From positions 1 through 56,352 of IMG/VR virus record IMGVR_UViG_3300044960_000268: a stretch of DNA of 56,352 nt; one strand, written 5' to 3'. The notes under the pieces are model-generated. The model ran no database searches. It was not told where the DNA came from and was given only the letters and a program-made list of their open reading frames with translations. The position numbers were made by a program, and so were the translations under genes. Shown here one piece after another: positions 49,201 through 55,813 of this stretch. The DNA is from a virus. How positions within the stretch are numbered: the stretch's first letter is position 1; each line of letters begins with the position of its first letter.

Positions 49201-49228
49201 TTGAGATCAAAGGCTCTTGTGGTATGGT
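49201..49228 (+). promoter_or_regulatory. sigma70-like promoter
   Basis: TTGAGA (49201..49206), 16-nt spacer, TATGGT (49223..49228). Confidence 0.55.
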
Positions 49229-49263
49229 TTGAAGGTCAAACGATGACCACAGGAGAGACTGAA

Positions 49264-49482
49264 ATGACCAACTACCACCAGCTCCGTCAAATCGTCGATC
49301 AGATGATCTCTCGTCGGCGTCCCCGCCAACTCGCCTATAGTCTTCATCGCTTTCTTGAGCAGTGCCGCGAGTTTACCGAAGAAGGTCGATGCACTCTCGA
49401 TGAGAGCATGTCGATCCTTTTGTCATTCGAGAAGAACTCGAATGTTATTCGCTGGTTCGTTAACCACGGCGTCAAGTGGTAA
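49264..49482 (+). CDS. Small helical protein, unknown
   Basis: 72 aa from ATG 49264 (ACAGGAGAGACTGAA upstream; the ATG at 49243 lacks a site). Begins MTNYHQLRQIVDQMISRRRP and continues with helices (LAYSLHRFLEQCREF; ESMSILLSFEKNSNVIRWF). No family recognised. Confidence 0.62.
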   Translation: MTNYHQLRQIVDQMISRRRPRQLAYSLHRFLEQCREFTEEGRCTLDESMSILLSFEKNSNVIRWFVNHGVKW

Positions 49483-49547
49483 TGATCCGCTCTGAGATCT
49501 CCATACTGTACGAGCCAGCATCTAACTTCAACATGAGAGAAGATCGT

Positions 49548-49817
49548 ATGACTGAGAGCAGACACACCACCCCTGTTCGTGACGGTCAGCGCATTATCGG
49601 CTGGGTTCACAGCGGTGGGTGCCAGAATCCGACCTGCAAGAAGCACATTCGTGCGGGTCTTCCGTTCCACGCAACACCAGGTGGCTTCGCTGTCACCCTT
49701 CCGTGCTACCACTTCGCAACACATGAGGAGGCAACACGCGCGATCCTCGCGGTCAAAGACGTGGCCCCGATGTGTCACGAGATGACGGTGGAGCAGTGCC
49801 GCAAATATCGCCGCTGA
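49548..49817 (+). CDS. Small Cys/His-containing protein
   Basis: 89 aa from ATG 49548 (GAGAGAAGATCGT upstream). GWVHSGGCQNPTCKKHIRAG, PCYHFATHEEATRAIL and MCHEMTVEQCRKYRR give several Cys/His that could bind one zinc. Single-gene unit followed by a hairpin. Function unknown. Confidence 0.62.
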   Translation: MTESRHTTPVRDGQRIIGWVHSGGCQNPTCKKHIRAGLPFHATPGGFAVTLPCYHFATHEEATRAILAVKDVAPMCHEMTVEQCRKYRR

Positions 49818-49835
49818 GTCAACTTGACACATCAC

Positions 49836-49865
49836 GTTGCCCCTGCAATCGATCGCGGGGGCAAC
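49836..49865 (+). terminator. GC hairpin
   Basis: GTTGCCCC / GGGGCAAC stem, 14-nt loop; no T-run directly after. Confidence 0.6.
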
Positions 49866-49898
49866 ATTGTGGTGAAAGCTAAGGGTTTTTCTTTTTCG

Positions 49899-49927
49899 TT
49901 GACGTATTACCCAAATCGTCCTAGTAA
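49899..49927 (+). promoter_or_regulatory. Promoter of microprotein 1
   Basis: TTGACG (49899..49904), 17-nt spacer, TAGTAA (49922..49927). Confidence 0.6.
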
Positions 49928-49965
49928 GGAGCTTGTGCGCGCGTACTTAGACAGGAGACGGTCGA

Positions 49966-50109
49966 ATGAAGAGACCTTATGAGAAGCCCTTGTACGCTCT
50001 GGAGCGCACGCTCCAGACCATAACGGCTCAGGCCTGTGTAAGTCCGTTTTTCATCGGATGCGGCGAGGATCCTCCCCCTCCGCCTCCTCCTCCTCCTGTT
50101 GAGGAGTAG
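49966..50109 (+). CDS. Proline-tailed microprotein 1
   Basis: 47 aa; ACAGGAGACGGTCGA before ATG 49966. A basic helix (MKRPYEKPLYALERTLQTIT), a short hydrophobic Cys-containing patch (ACVSPFFIGCG) and an unusual nine-proline run ending VEE. Own promoter and terminator. The composition resembles an Rz1-like or RiPP-precursor-like peptide, but no signal peptide or lipobox is clear. Function unknown. Confidence 0.6.
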   Translation: MKRPYEKPLYALERTLQTITAQACVSPFFIGCGEDPPPPPPPPPVEE

Positions 50110-50140
50110 TCAGTCTTAAGCCGTAGCTCCTGGCTCTGGG

Positions 50141-50179
50141 AGACCCGTTACTCAAAAGGTAGCGGGTCTTCTGGTTTTT
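50141..50179 (+). terminator. Intrinsic terminator
   Basis: AGACCCGTTA / TAGCGGGTCT stem (one G-T), then TCTGGTTTTT. Confidence 0.8.
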
Positions 50180-50220
50180 AGAAGTTGATCACAGGAGGCA
50201 ATTGCGCGATTACATTGATG

Positions 50221-50239
50221 CACGTCATTAGTTGACGTG
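50221..50239. promoter_or_regulatory. Operator-like inverted repeat
   Basis: CACGTCA-TTAGT-TGACGTG, perfect 7-bp arms, directly upstream of the ribosome site of microprotein 2. Confidence 0.5.
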
Positions 50240-50252
50240 ACGGAGAAAGACC

Positions 50253-50342
50253 ATGACTCAGATCCCTCTTTCTGGAGTGACGGTTACCGCTGGGCGGAAG
50301 CATATCTTCATTGATCCGCTTCCTCCCGATCCTGGTCCGTGA
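50253..50342 (+). CDS. Proline-tailed microprotein 2
   Basis: 29 aa; GTGACGGAGAAAGACC precedes ATG 50253. Sequence starts MTQIPLSGVTVTAGRKHIF and ends IDPLPPDPGP. Like microprotein 1 it ends in an acidic, proline-rich tail after a hydrophobic F-I step. Followed by its own terminator. Possibly a very short functional peptide. Confidence 0.5.
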   Translation: MTQIPLSGVTVTAGRKHIFIDPLPPDPGP

Positions 50343-50370
50343 GTAGTGTCTTCGTCTCCGATCATGAGCG

Positions 50371-50403
50371 AGAGCCCGCAGTCTTTATGATTGCGGGCTC
50401 TTC
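50371..50403 (+). terminator. Hairpin terminator
   Basis: AGAGCCCGCA / TGCGGGCTCT 10-bp stem, then TTCC. Confidence 0.7.
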
Positions 50404-50406
50404 CTA

Positions 50407-50435
50407 TTGAAGATCCTAAGAATGGGTGCTATACA
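50407..50435 (+). promoter_or_regulatory. sigma70-like promoter
   Basis: TTGAAG (50407..50412), 17-nt spacer, TATACA (50430..50435), ahead of the leader peptide and metallopeptidase. Confidence 0.68.
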
Positions 50436-50471
50436 TCCATTGTCAAGCTCAGTATCAAAGGAGAGACGAAG

Positions 50472-50531
50472 ATGCTCAATGATACCCGCCGTGTGGTCAA
50501 CCAGTTCAATCGGAGGCACCGGAGCAAATGA
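50472..50531 (+). CDS. 19-codon leader peptide
   Basis: ATG 50472 with AAAGGAGAGACGAAG upstream. Encodes a basic 19-residue peptide (MLNDTRRVVNQFNRRHRSK) whose stop overlaps the next ATG (AAATGATG). The strong ribosome site belongs to this ORF, so the metallopeptidase is probably translated by coupling. Confidence 0.5.
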   Translation: MLNDTRRVVNQFNRRHRSK

Positions 50532-50965
50532 TGAGACTGCGCAATACACGCGCTGATGCGACTCAGCGCTTCCTGCAAATCGCAGCCGCAATCAAAGCTG
50601 AGGCGGGTGTGCGTCAGCACTACGTTTGTAAGACTCTTACCGGACGCGCCTGGACCAGTCAGAGTATCATCGAAGCCCCTGAGGGACGAACGAGCCGGCA
50701 GCTGTATATATTGGCACACGAATGCGGACACATTGCTTTGCATCGGGGTAGGGGTAAGGATAAGCCCACCTATCTGAAAGAATTTGAAGCAGAGCAGTGG
50801 GCTCACGACGCATTGCGGCGTCACGGCGTACCGGTACCTCCATGTGAAACGGAGCGAGCTCGCAAGCAAGTGAGTCTCGAGATCTACAAAGCAAAGAGAC
50901 AAGGAGTAACGATTGATCGTGCAGCAAGTCGATTTGCCAATGGAGGATCGAGAACCCATGACTAG
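50528..50965 (+). CDS. HExxH metallopeptidase-like protein (ImmA/IrrE type)
   Basis: 145 aa. Zinc motif LAHECGHIALHRG with a downstream EFEAEQWAHDALRR, the arrangement of ImmA/IrrE-like (DUF955) peptidases. Such proteins often cleave repressors or antitoxins. No HTH domain is attached. Its real target in the phage or host is unknown. Confidence 0.82.
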   Translation: MMRLRNTRADATQRFLQIAAAIKAEAGVRQHYVCKTLTGRAWTSQSIIEAPEGRTSRQLYILAHECGHIALHRGRGKDKPTYLKEFEAEQWAHDALRRHGVPVPPCETERARKQVSLEIYKAKRQGVTIDRAASRFANGGSRTHD

Positions 50966-51104
50966 CTCAATTGCAGGTTCCTTTTTCACCTTGTGGCTAC
51001 TGTGGATCTCCCTCCTCTTTCCTTGTACTGCGCTCATCCATTGGATGGGATTCTTTAGGGCCATGCTGACAGTTATCTTGTTCTTCGTATTTCTTTACCG
51101 TTGA
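50958..51104 (+). CDS. Small two-TM protein
   Basis: 48 aa from ATG 50958 (GGAGGATCGAGAACCC upstream), overlapping the peptidase by 8 nt. Two membrane segments (AGSFFTLWLLWISLLFPC; MLTVILFFVFLYR). Co-translated with the peptidase; could be a membrane partner or its substrate (inference). Confidence 0.6.
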   Translation: MTSSIAGSFFTLWLLWISLLFPCTALIHWMGFFRAMLTVILFFVFLYR

Positions 51105-51205
51105 GACCCACAGGGGGGATTGTTGCGTTTGCAATCATCCTAATATGGCGCATGCGAGATACGCTGGCAAAAGAAGAGTTTCCATCGAATCACGATTGGG
51201 GCCCA

Positions 51206-51234
51206 TTGAGACTCTCAAGAATAGGGACTATATT
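51206..51234 (+). promoter_or_regulatory. Consensus sigma70-like promoter
   Basis: TTGAGA (51206..51211), 17-nt spacer, TATATT (51229..51234). Confidence 0.75.
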
Positions 51235-51267
51235 ACCGTCGTCAGGTGAGAAACCGGAGATCGAACC

Positions 51268-51540
51268 ATGAACTACGAACAGGCTATCGAAACCCTTCTG
51301 TGCAACCTCATCAATCGCAATGAGGACATGGTGCAGGAACTTCTTGATGATGCTTTGATCGAAAGCGCCGAGGATGAGGATGAGTTCAATGAACTCGATG
51401 GTGCATTGTCGATAGCAAAGGTTGTCACTTATGAGCGGGCTCGCATGTTGACCCATAACCGCGGGCTCGTAATACGTCTGTCTGACGGAAGCGAAGTGCA
51501 GATTACTATCGTGCAGAGCAGGCGCCGTCCCATAGAGTGA
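51268..51540 (+). CDS. Small acidic protein, unknown
   Basis: 90 aa, CGGAGATCGAACC upstream. Acidic helical N-terminal half (LLDDALIESAEDEDEFNELDG) and beta-type C-terminal half (GLVIRLSDGSEVQITIVQS). No family recognised; last rightward gene before the convergent recombinase. Confidence 0.65.
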   Translation: MNYEQAIETLLCNLINRNEDMVQELLDDALIESAEDEDEFNELDGALSIAKVVTYERARMLTHNRGLVIRLSDGSEVQITIVQSRRRPIE

Positions 51541-51564
51541 GTCGCCTGAGTCGTACAACTTCGG

Positions 51565-51599
51565 AAAGCCCGAGCGAAAACTCGGGCTTTATCTTTTTA
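51565..51599. terminator. Bidirectional intrinsic terminator
   Basis: AAAGCCCGAG / CTCGGGCTTT perfect stem with a CGAAAA loop, TATCTTTTT on the right. It sits between two convergent genes. Confidence 0.9.
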
Positions 51600-51606
51600 C
51601 GCACGT

Positions 51607-52155
51607 TCAAACACTTCGCAATGCTCTGTAGATGCTTGCCCGTGAACATCGGAGATGGCGTGCCGCCTGAGAGGGGGTAAGATCTGCGCTGACCAGGCGA
51701 CGTACCTCATGAGGATCAATCGTTCGCTTTCTGCCTCTATACTTTCCTTCCTGCTTAGCTTTAGCAATTCCTTCCATTTGACGCTCGCGTCTCAGGTTAG
51801 TCTCGAATTCAGCGAATACCCCCAGCATATCGAGGAAAGCCTTACCCGCTGCGGTTGAAGTATCGATGGGCTGATCCGTTGCCTTTAGATGAACCCCTCG
51901 CTCGCGAAGATCATGCACGATATTCTGTAGGTCCTTTAAGCTGCGGGCGAGTCGGTCGATGCGCGTTACCATCAACGTATCGCCTTCCCTCAGGAATGCT
52001 AGAAGGGTCTCAAGTTCGGTACGTCCTTTCAAAGAGGTGCCACTGATCTTCTCGGACCTGATAGTGTCGCATCCCGCTCGCTTGAGCGCCTCAATTTGGA
52101 TCGTCAAGTCCTGATCGGCACTACTGACGCGAGCGTAGCCAAACATCTTGCCCAT
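51607..52155 (-). CDS. Serine recombinase (resolvase/invertase)
   Basis: 182 aa from ATG 52155 (AAGGAACC upstream). FGYARVSSADQD with nucleophile Ser11, RSEKISGTSLKGR, LMVTRIDRLARSLKDL, ATDQPIDTSTAAGKAF, FAEFETNLRRERQMEGI, then a C-terminal HTH (LTPSQAARHLRCSRASIYRAL). Complete small resolvase/invertase. In a phage it may resolve multimers or flip or delete DNA between sites; a 16-bp palindrome ~155 bp upstream is a candidate site. Own promoter. Confidence 0.93.
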   Translation of the reverse strand: MGKMFGYARVSSADQDLTIQIEALKRAGCDTIRSEKISGTSLKGRTELETLLAFLREGDTLMVTRIDRLARSLKDLQNIVHDLRERGVHLKATDQPIDTSTAAGKAFLDMLGVFAEFETNLRRERQMEGIAKAKQEGKYRGRKRTIDPHEVRRLVSADLTPSQAARHLRCSRASIYRALRSV

Positions 52156-52191
52156 GGCGAGGTTCCTTGTCTCATTTGAGTGTGCGGTGTC

Positions 52192-52220
52192 TAATAACTC
52201 AAAAACCCACCCTATTGCAA
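52192..52220 (-). promoter_or_regulatory. Promoter of the serine recombinase
   Basis: Minus strand TTGCAA (52220..52215), 17-nt spacer, TTATTA (52197..52192). Confidence 0.55.
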
Positions 52221-52308
52221 CTGAAAGGTGTCGCACGAAGAAGAGTCTCGGTAGCGTGTACCCGAATGAGACGCGATTTTTGCCGGCGTGAGGCTTCCCC
52301 GCTCGTAA

Positions 52309-52324
52309 CCGAGTGATCACTCGG
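52309..52324. repeat. Palindrome site B (CCGAGTGATCACTCGG)
   Basis: 16-bp perfect palindrome upstream of the serine recombinase, where res sites normally lie. It shares 15 bp exactly with site A (33982..33996). The rest of 52156..52486 holds no supportable gene. Confidence 0.8.
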
Positions 52325-52486
52325 AGCGACCTCGAAATGGTCGCCTGTGAGCAACCTAGGCCGCTTTTCGACGTATCCTAAGCGTATATCGATGCGTCAG
52401 GATCACGTAGGTTGACCCAGGACGGCTTTTTGAAGGAGTCGCCGAAGGATCCTGTAGTCAATGTACGAGAGGCCCAGTTGATCGCC

Positions 52487-53686
52487 CTACGCCGCTAGGC
52501 GAGTGCCTCGATATTTCCAGGCTTGCTCGTAATACCCTAAGTCGAAGAAGGGGATCCACTCCTGTCGAAAGCGGGTGATGGCTCCTTCTCGATTTATGGT
52601 CATCTCCACAGTCCATCCTCCCACGTGGGCCTGTAGCTTGTGCTTCCGCATGAAAGGAGTCTGATCGCAGGTGCATCCGCCCTGAATGACGTGCACTTCC
52701 CGCGGGTATCCGTATTCCGCCTTATGGTAATGGCCTACGAGGAGAACGTGAGGTTTCTCGCCGCTCTGGTATGACTCGACAATCTTCTGGACGCTATAGC
52801 TTGTCGCGTAAGCCGATCCGCCACCAGCATGGATCAATCGTAGAACCGTATCTTTCTTCTCGCCGCGAAACACTATGTCGTGCTCCATGTGCCCGAGATA
52901 AATCAAGTCATCCCTGCCCTCTTTGCGAGCGGTGTCTTCGAGATATTGTCCAATGACGATGCCTTCCCGCTGGACATACCATCCTTCGTGATCATCGCCA
53001 GTAAGAAAGTATGTCTTCATTCCTTCTCGTTTCGGCCACTGTTTAGCCAAGTACTTGGCCTGACCTTCCATCCCGTGGACGTGGAGATCGTATCGATTGA
53101 CGCGCGACTCTCCATCAATGATGTTGCCGAGCTGATATACCGTATCGATCCCCTCCTTCTTCCACAGGTCGAATAGGGCATTGAGGACATCGAGGCGCTC
53201 GTACTTCGATCCAAGGTGATTGTCAGCGGTAACCCCAAATCGGATCACTCTTCCTTCGAGGCGGCGAATATCGATCCTCAAGGGCGCGCCTTTCGGGATT
53301 TCCTTGGATAGCTCCATTGCATCGTCAGCTATGTGAACATTGTGACCTAGCTGTTTCAGTTCTTTAGCTGCCTGTCTTACACGCGCTGGAGATACATCGA
53401 GAGCATCAGCGATTTGTTCTATCGTTCTCAACTGTCGGCGCTTCTTCAAGATGTTAACGAGTTGTTGGGTTAGTGCGTCTTTCTTCACAGAAGACTCTGA
53501 GCTTTCTCCAAACCTTCGTCCTTGAGTAGTGACTCGATAGCGGAGTCCTCGATTACGAACTCCGGCGACAGTGAGATTGGTCTTGAATTCCCTATTGACT
53601 GCGTCAGTAAGAGTCTGCCAGTTGAAAGCGTTTGCTGCGTGCTGTCGAATATATTCGTTGATCCTCTCAGAAAGAGCCTTGTTCAT
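52487..53686 (-). CDS. HTH-metallophosphoesterase (SbcD/Mre11-like)
   Basis: 399 aa; start overlaps the upstream TGA (ATGA). Residues ~70-115 are a helix-turn-helix (QIADALDVSPARVRQAAKEL). Residues ~150-380 are a calcineurin-like phosphoesterase: FGVTADNHLGSKYE, QLGNIIDGE, FLTGDDHEG (GNHE-like), LIHAGG and VGHYHKAEYG. Could be a nuclease or phosphatase; the N-terminal HTH suggests a DNA target. It follows the lysis genes on the same strand. Confidence 0.83.
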   Translation of the reverse strand: MNKALSERINEYIRQHAANAFNWQTLTDAVNREFKTNLTVAGVRNRGLRYRVTTQGRRFGESSESSVKKDALTQQLVNILKKRRQLRTIEQIADALDVSPARVRQAAKELKQLGHNVHIADDAMELSKEIPKGAPLRIDIRRLEGRVIRFGVTADNHLGSKYERLDVLNALFDLWKKEGIDTVYQLGNIIDGESRVNRYDLHVHGMEGQAKYLAKQWPKREGMKTYFLTGDDHEGWYVQREGIVIGQYLEDTARKEGRDDLIYLGHMEHDIVFRGEKKDTVLRLIHAGGGSAYATSYSVQKIVESYQSGEKPHVLLVGHYHKAEYGYPREVHVIQGGCTCDQTPFMRKHKLQAHVGGWTVEMTINREGAITRFRQEWIPFFDLGYYEQAWKYRGTRLAA

Positions 53687-54054
53687 CTTATCCCCATCTC
53701 GATTGACCGAAGCACCGCCCCTATCCCGGTGCCGATCACCAAACCCGCAATGGTATACCCTATGCGGATTAGAATGCCTTGAGGAAAAGCTCGGTTAAAG
53801 GCTTTAAGGCCTTCCCAAAAGCGGTCCCTGCTGTGGTTCCGGGCCCGTGAAGAACGGCGCCGACGACGAGTAGAAGTGCGATACGCACCGTTTGCCTTAC
53901 GAGGTCCTTGAGTTCCTTCACGTGACTTTCGAGTTGATCGAGTCTTTTTAGAACGTGAGGATGTTCCGCTTCCAAGGCGCGAACCCTCTCCGGGATTGTG
54001 TGCCTTTTTGGCCTCTTCGCCATAGGATACTCCGTTATAGACTCTTTTAGTCAC
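53683..54054 (-). CDS. Basic TM protein frame containing a nested gene
   Basis: 123 aa from GTG 54054 (GAGGATGTGCT upstream). The N-terminal 75 residues are extremely Arg/Lys/Ser-rich; residues ~90-115 form a membrane segment (GYTIAGLVIGTGIGAVL). Its stop overlaps the ATG of the phosphoesterase (ATGA), which supports use of this frame. It wholly contains the gene at 53769..54023 in another frame. The basic part may be a shadow. Confidence 0.4.
   Translation of the reverse strand: MTKRVYNGVSYGEEAKKAHNPGEGSRLGSGTSSRSKKTRSTRKSREGTQGPRKANGAYRTSTRRRRRSSRARNHSRDRFWEGLKAFNRAFPQGILIRIGYTIAGLVIGTGIGAVLRSIEMGIR
53769..54023 (-). CDS. XhlA-like holin accessory protein
   Basis: 84 aa; CGGAGTATCCT precedes ATG 54023. 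A coiled coil (RVRALEAEHPHVLKRLDQLE; SHVKELKDLV) followed by a membrane segment (TVRIALLLVVGAVLHG) resembles XhlA-type haemolysin/holin partners. Near endolysin and holin, so a lysis role is likely. Confidence 0.65.
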   Translation of the reverse strand: MAKRPKRHTIPERVRALEAEHPHVLKRLDQLESHVKELKDLVRQTVRIALLLVVGAVLHGPGTTAGTAFGKALKPLTELFLKAF

Positions 54055-54076
54055 AGCACATCCTCACGTTTTCGAG

Positions 54077-54421
54077 TCAGCGAGCCTCGGGGGCAGTGGT
54101 TGAGGTTCGACGAGGGGTTACGCGAGGAACTGACGCAATGCATTTCGCTGATGCGCGTTTCAGATCCTCAAGGGATGCTTCTATACGCAACAGCTGACTT
54201 TCCACATCGCTAAGCTTATCTGGTAGCGGCGATACGTAGTTGAGCACGCGCGACACCGAGGGCTCGACTCGCTTAGACACTGCGAGAGCAAGCGACAGAA
54301 CAAAGACGATCCCGATACCCACGAGGAGTAGCTTGACAGTACGAGCACTCCACTTACCCAGCCCGAACGAGGATAGCCATTCGCGCAGAGCGTCGATTAC
54401 CTTGCTAAAACTTCCTTCCAT
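54077..54421 (-). CDS. Membrane-anchored lysis accessory protein, putative spanin-like
   Basis: 114 aa; AGGAGACAGAC upstream. Single membrane segment at ~28-50 (TVKLLLVGIGIVFVLSLALAV), then a coiled-coil stretch (LSDVESQLLRIEASLEDLKR) and a polar Arg/Pro/Thr tail. Type II topology with a periplasmic coiled coil suits an inner-membrane spanin subunit, but this is by position and form only. Confidence 0.55.
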   Translation of the reverse strand: MEGSFSKVIDALREWLSSFGLGKWSARTVKLLLVGIGIVFVLSLALAVSKRVEPSVSRVLNYVSPLPDKLSDVESQLLRIEASLEDLKRASAKCIASVPRVTPRRTSTTAPEAR

Positions 54422-54430
54422 GTCTGTCTC

Positions 54431-55024
54431 CTAGTTCCACACCCAATCCCACAGTCGTCTCCACATCGAGCGATCATCGCCCTTTTGTGGAGGTAGTGGC
54501 GCAGGAGGAGAAAGCGGAGGTCCATCGTCAGAAACCCCTGCACGTACTCCTCTCATGAACAAAGCGGCCTCCGCAGCTCGTCTGCGCACCAAGCCCGGAA
54601 GAATTCTTCCCCCTCCCATACGCCACTTTGCCAGCTCACGCGGAACATCTTCCCATTCTCCTGCGTTCACTTTCCTCCTCAGTGTGGATGCACGATAGGC
54701 CCCCACACCGCAGTTATAGCAGAATGATACCAGTGCAGCACGTGAGAGAGGATGGAGTTTTCTCGTGGTCAGTCGATCAAACCCCGAAGCATCCTCTCGT
54801 AACTCGCTACTCAAGTATCTGTACGCCGTATCACGGTTTATTGGCGGATCGTTGATTTGTACTCGCCGACCGTCAGGATAGCGAGTAGTACCGATCCCAA
54901 TCGTTGCAACACCCGCCGGACAGTAGTACGGGCGCACTCGATCAGTTCCGTCATTGAGGCGTCGGAGGTAGCCCTCAAACGTCTCGATGAGCCTTAGACC
55001 CTCTTTGTGAATTACGTCGGTCAT
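54431..55024 (-). CDS. Endolysin, GH24 lysozyme
   Basis: 197 aa; overlaps the holin stop by 4 nt. T4-lysozyme-type: FEG with likely catalytic E17, YYCPAGVATIGIGTT, the ALVSFCYNCGVGAYRAST helix and GLVRRRAAEAALF. Residues 155-197 are a Pro-rich linker and amphipathic Trp-rich end (MWRRLWDWVWN), unusual and possibly membrane-disrupting. No signal peptide, so it needs the holin. Cuts peptidoglycan. Confidence 0.93.
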   Translation of the reverse strand: MTDVIHKEGLRLIETFEGYLRRLNDGTDRVRPYYCPAGVATIGIGTTRYPDGRRVQINDPPINRDTAYRYLSSELREDASGFDRLTTRKLHPLSRAALVSFCYNCGVGAYRASTLRRKVNAGEWEDVPRELAKWRMGGGRILPGLVRRRAAEAALFMRGVRAGVSDDGPPLSPPAPLPPQKGDDRSMWRRLWDWVWN

Positions 55025-55524
55025 TTGCGTTTGATCGTGCCGCGATAGCCAAACAGAAAACCGAGAACTGCGACGATAGACTCTCCAATAAGAGTGTTGA
55101 ACACCGCATTCCCGAAGTCACCGACTGACATCTTGCCAACGAGAAAGGCGCCGATGATGGCACCGGTATAGGTGGAAGCAATCCACAGGTAGAGGACGAT
55201 GATCCCAGTGGTTGCTGCAGGTCGGAGGAGAGCGTTCCATCCGTCGATCCATCTAAACCCGGAGGGACGCGCCTGAACCTCGATGATCTTCGTCAGATGC
55301 TCGCTCATAGCGCGAAATTCTTCGGCTATGGTCTGCGCTTCGATCTCTCTCAACTTGTCTTCAGTTCCCGCAGCCTGACGTTGCATCTGGAGTTCGTGCT
55401 GAAGACGTAGAAACTCGAGCTCGTGTTTGTGATCCTGTCTCTTTTCGAGATAGGTGATGACTCGCGGAACTACTCCTGTAAGAGCTCCGGAGATGAGGGC
55501 GAATAAGCCGGTCAGTATTCCCAT
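55021..55524 (-). CDS. Holin (3-TM, GTA-holin-like)
   Basis: 167 aa; GTGAGGATCCC upstream. N-terminal membrane segment (ILTGLFALISGALTGVV), coiled-coil middle (HKHELEFLRLQHELQMQRQ), then two membrane segments (TTGIIVLYLWIASTYTGAIIGAFLV; SIVAVLGFLFGY). Pattern of the three-TM holin family of gene transfer agents and phages. Releases endolysin. Confidence 0.82.
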   Translation of the reverse strand: MGILTGLFALISGALTGVVPRVITYLEKRQDHKHELEFLRLQHELQMQRQAAGTEDKLREIEAQTIAEEFRAMSEHLTKIIEVQARPSGFRWIDGWNALLRPAATTGIIVLYLWIASTYTGAIIGAFLVGKMSVGDFGNAVFNTLIGESIVAVLGFLFGYRGTIKRK

Positions 55525-55531
55525 GGGATCC

Positions 55532-55801
55532 TCACTTTAACAGAGCTTTGAGATCTTCAGAGGTCAGCCCAAGTTTTACAAGTTTCTGTTCAAGCGTCAA
55601 AGAGGAAAGTTCCGCCTGACGTTGGCGCTGAGCCTCTAACTCACGAGCCTCTTCTTCGTCTCGTTCTTTCTCCTCCTGATTAGTGAAGAGGATGTGCACT
55701 GTCATGTTGACCTGATGCACACGTCTTCCCGCCTTCGTTGCCTCAGCGATCTTCGGATCCACCTCGACGAGGAGGCCATTGACATTCTCGAACAGTCGCA
55801 T
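55532..55801 (-). CDS. Small protein after fibre genes, unknown
   Basis: 89 aa; ATG 55801, GAGGAGAAAAAGAA upstream. N-terminal strands (MRLFENVNGLLVEVDPKIAE), a charged helix with many Glu/Arg (EEKERDEEEARELEAQRQRQ) and a C-terminal motif LGLTSEDLKALLK. It may be a fibre or tail assembly factor by position. Confidence 0.65.
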   Translation of the reverse strand: MRLFENVNGLLVEVDPKIAEATKAGRRVHQVNMTVHILFTNQEEKERDEEEARELEAQRQRQAELSSLTLEQKLVKLGLTSEDLKALLK

Positions 55802-55813
55802 TTCTTTTTCTCC

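Noticed and set aside
51607-52155. Serine recombinase as evidence of lysogeny
   Set aside because: It is a small resolvase/invertase without the large C-terminal domain of serine integrases, and no attachment-site pair or repressor module was seen.
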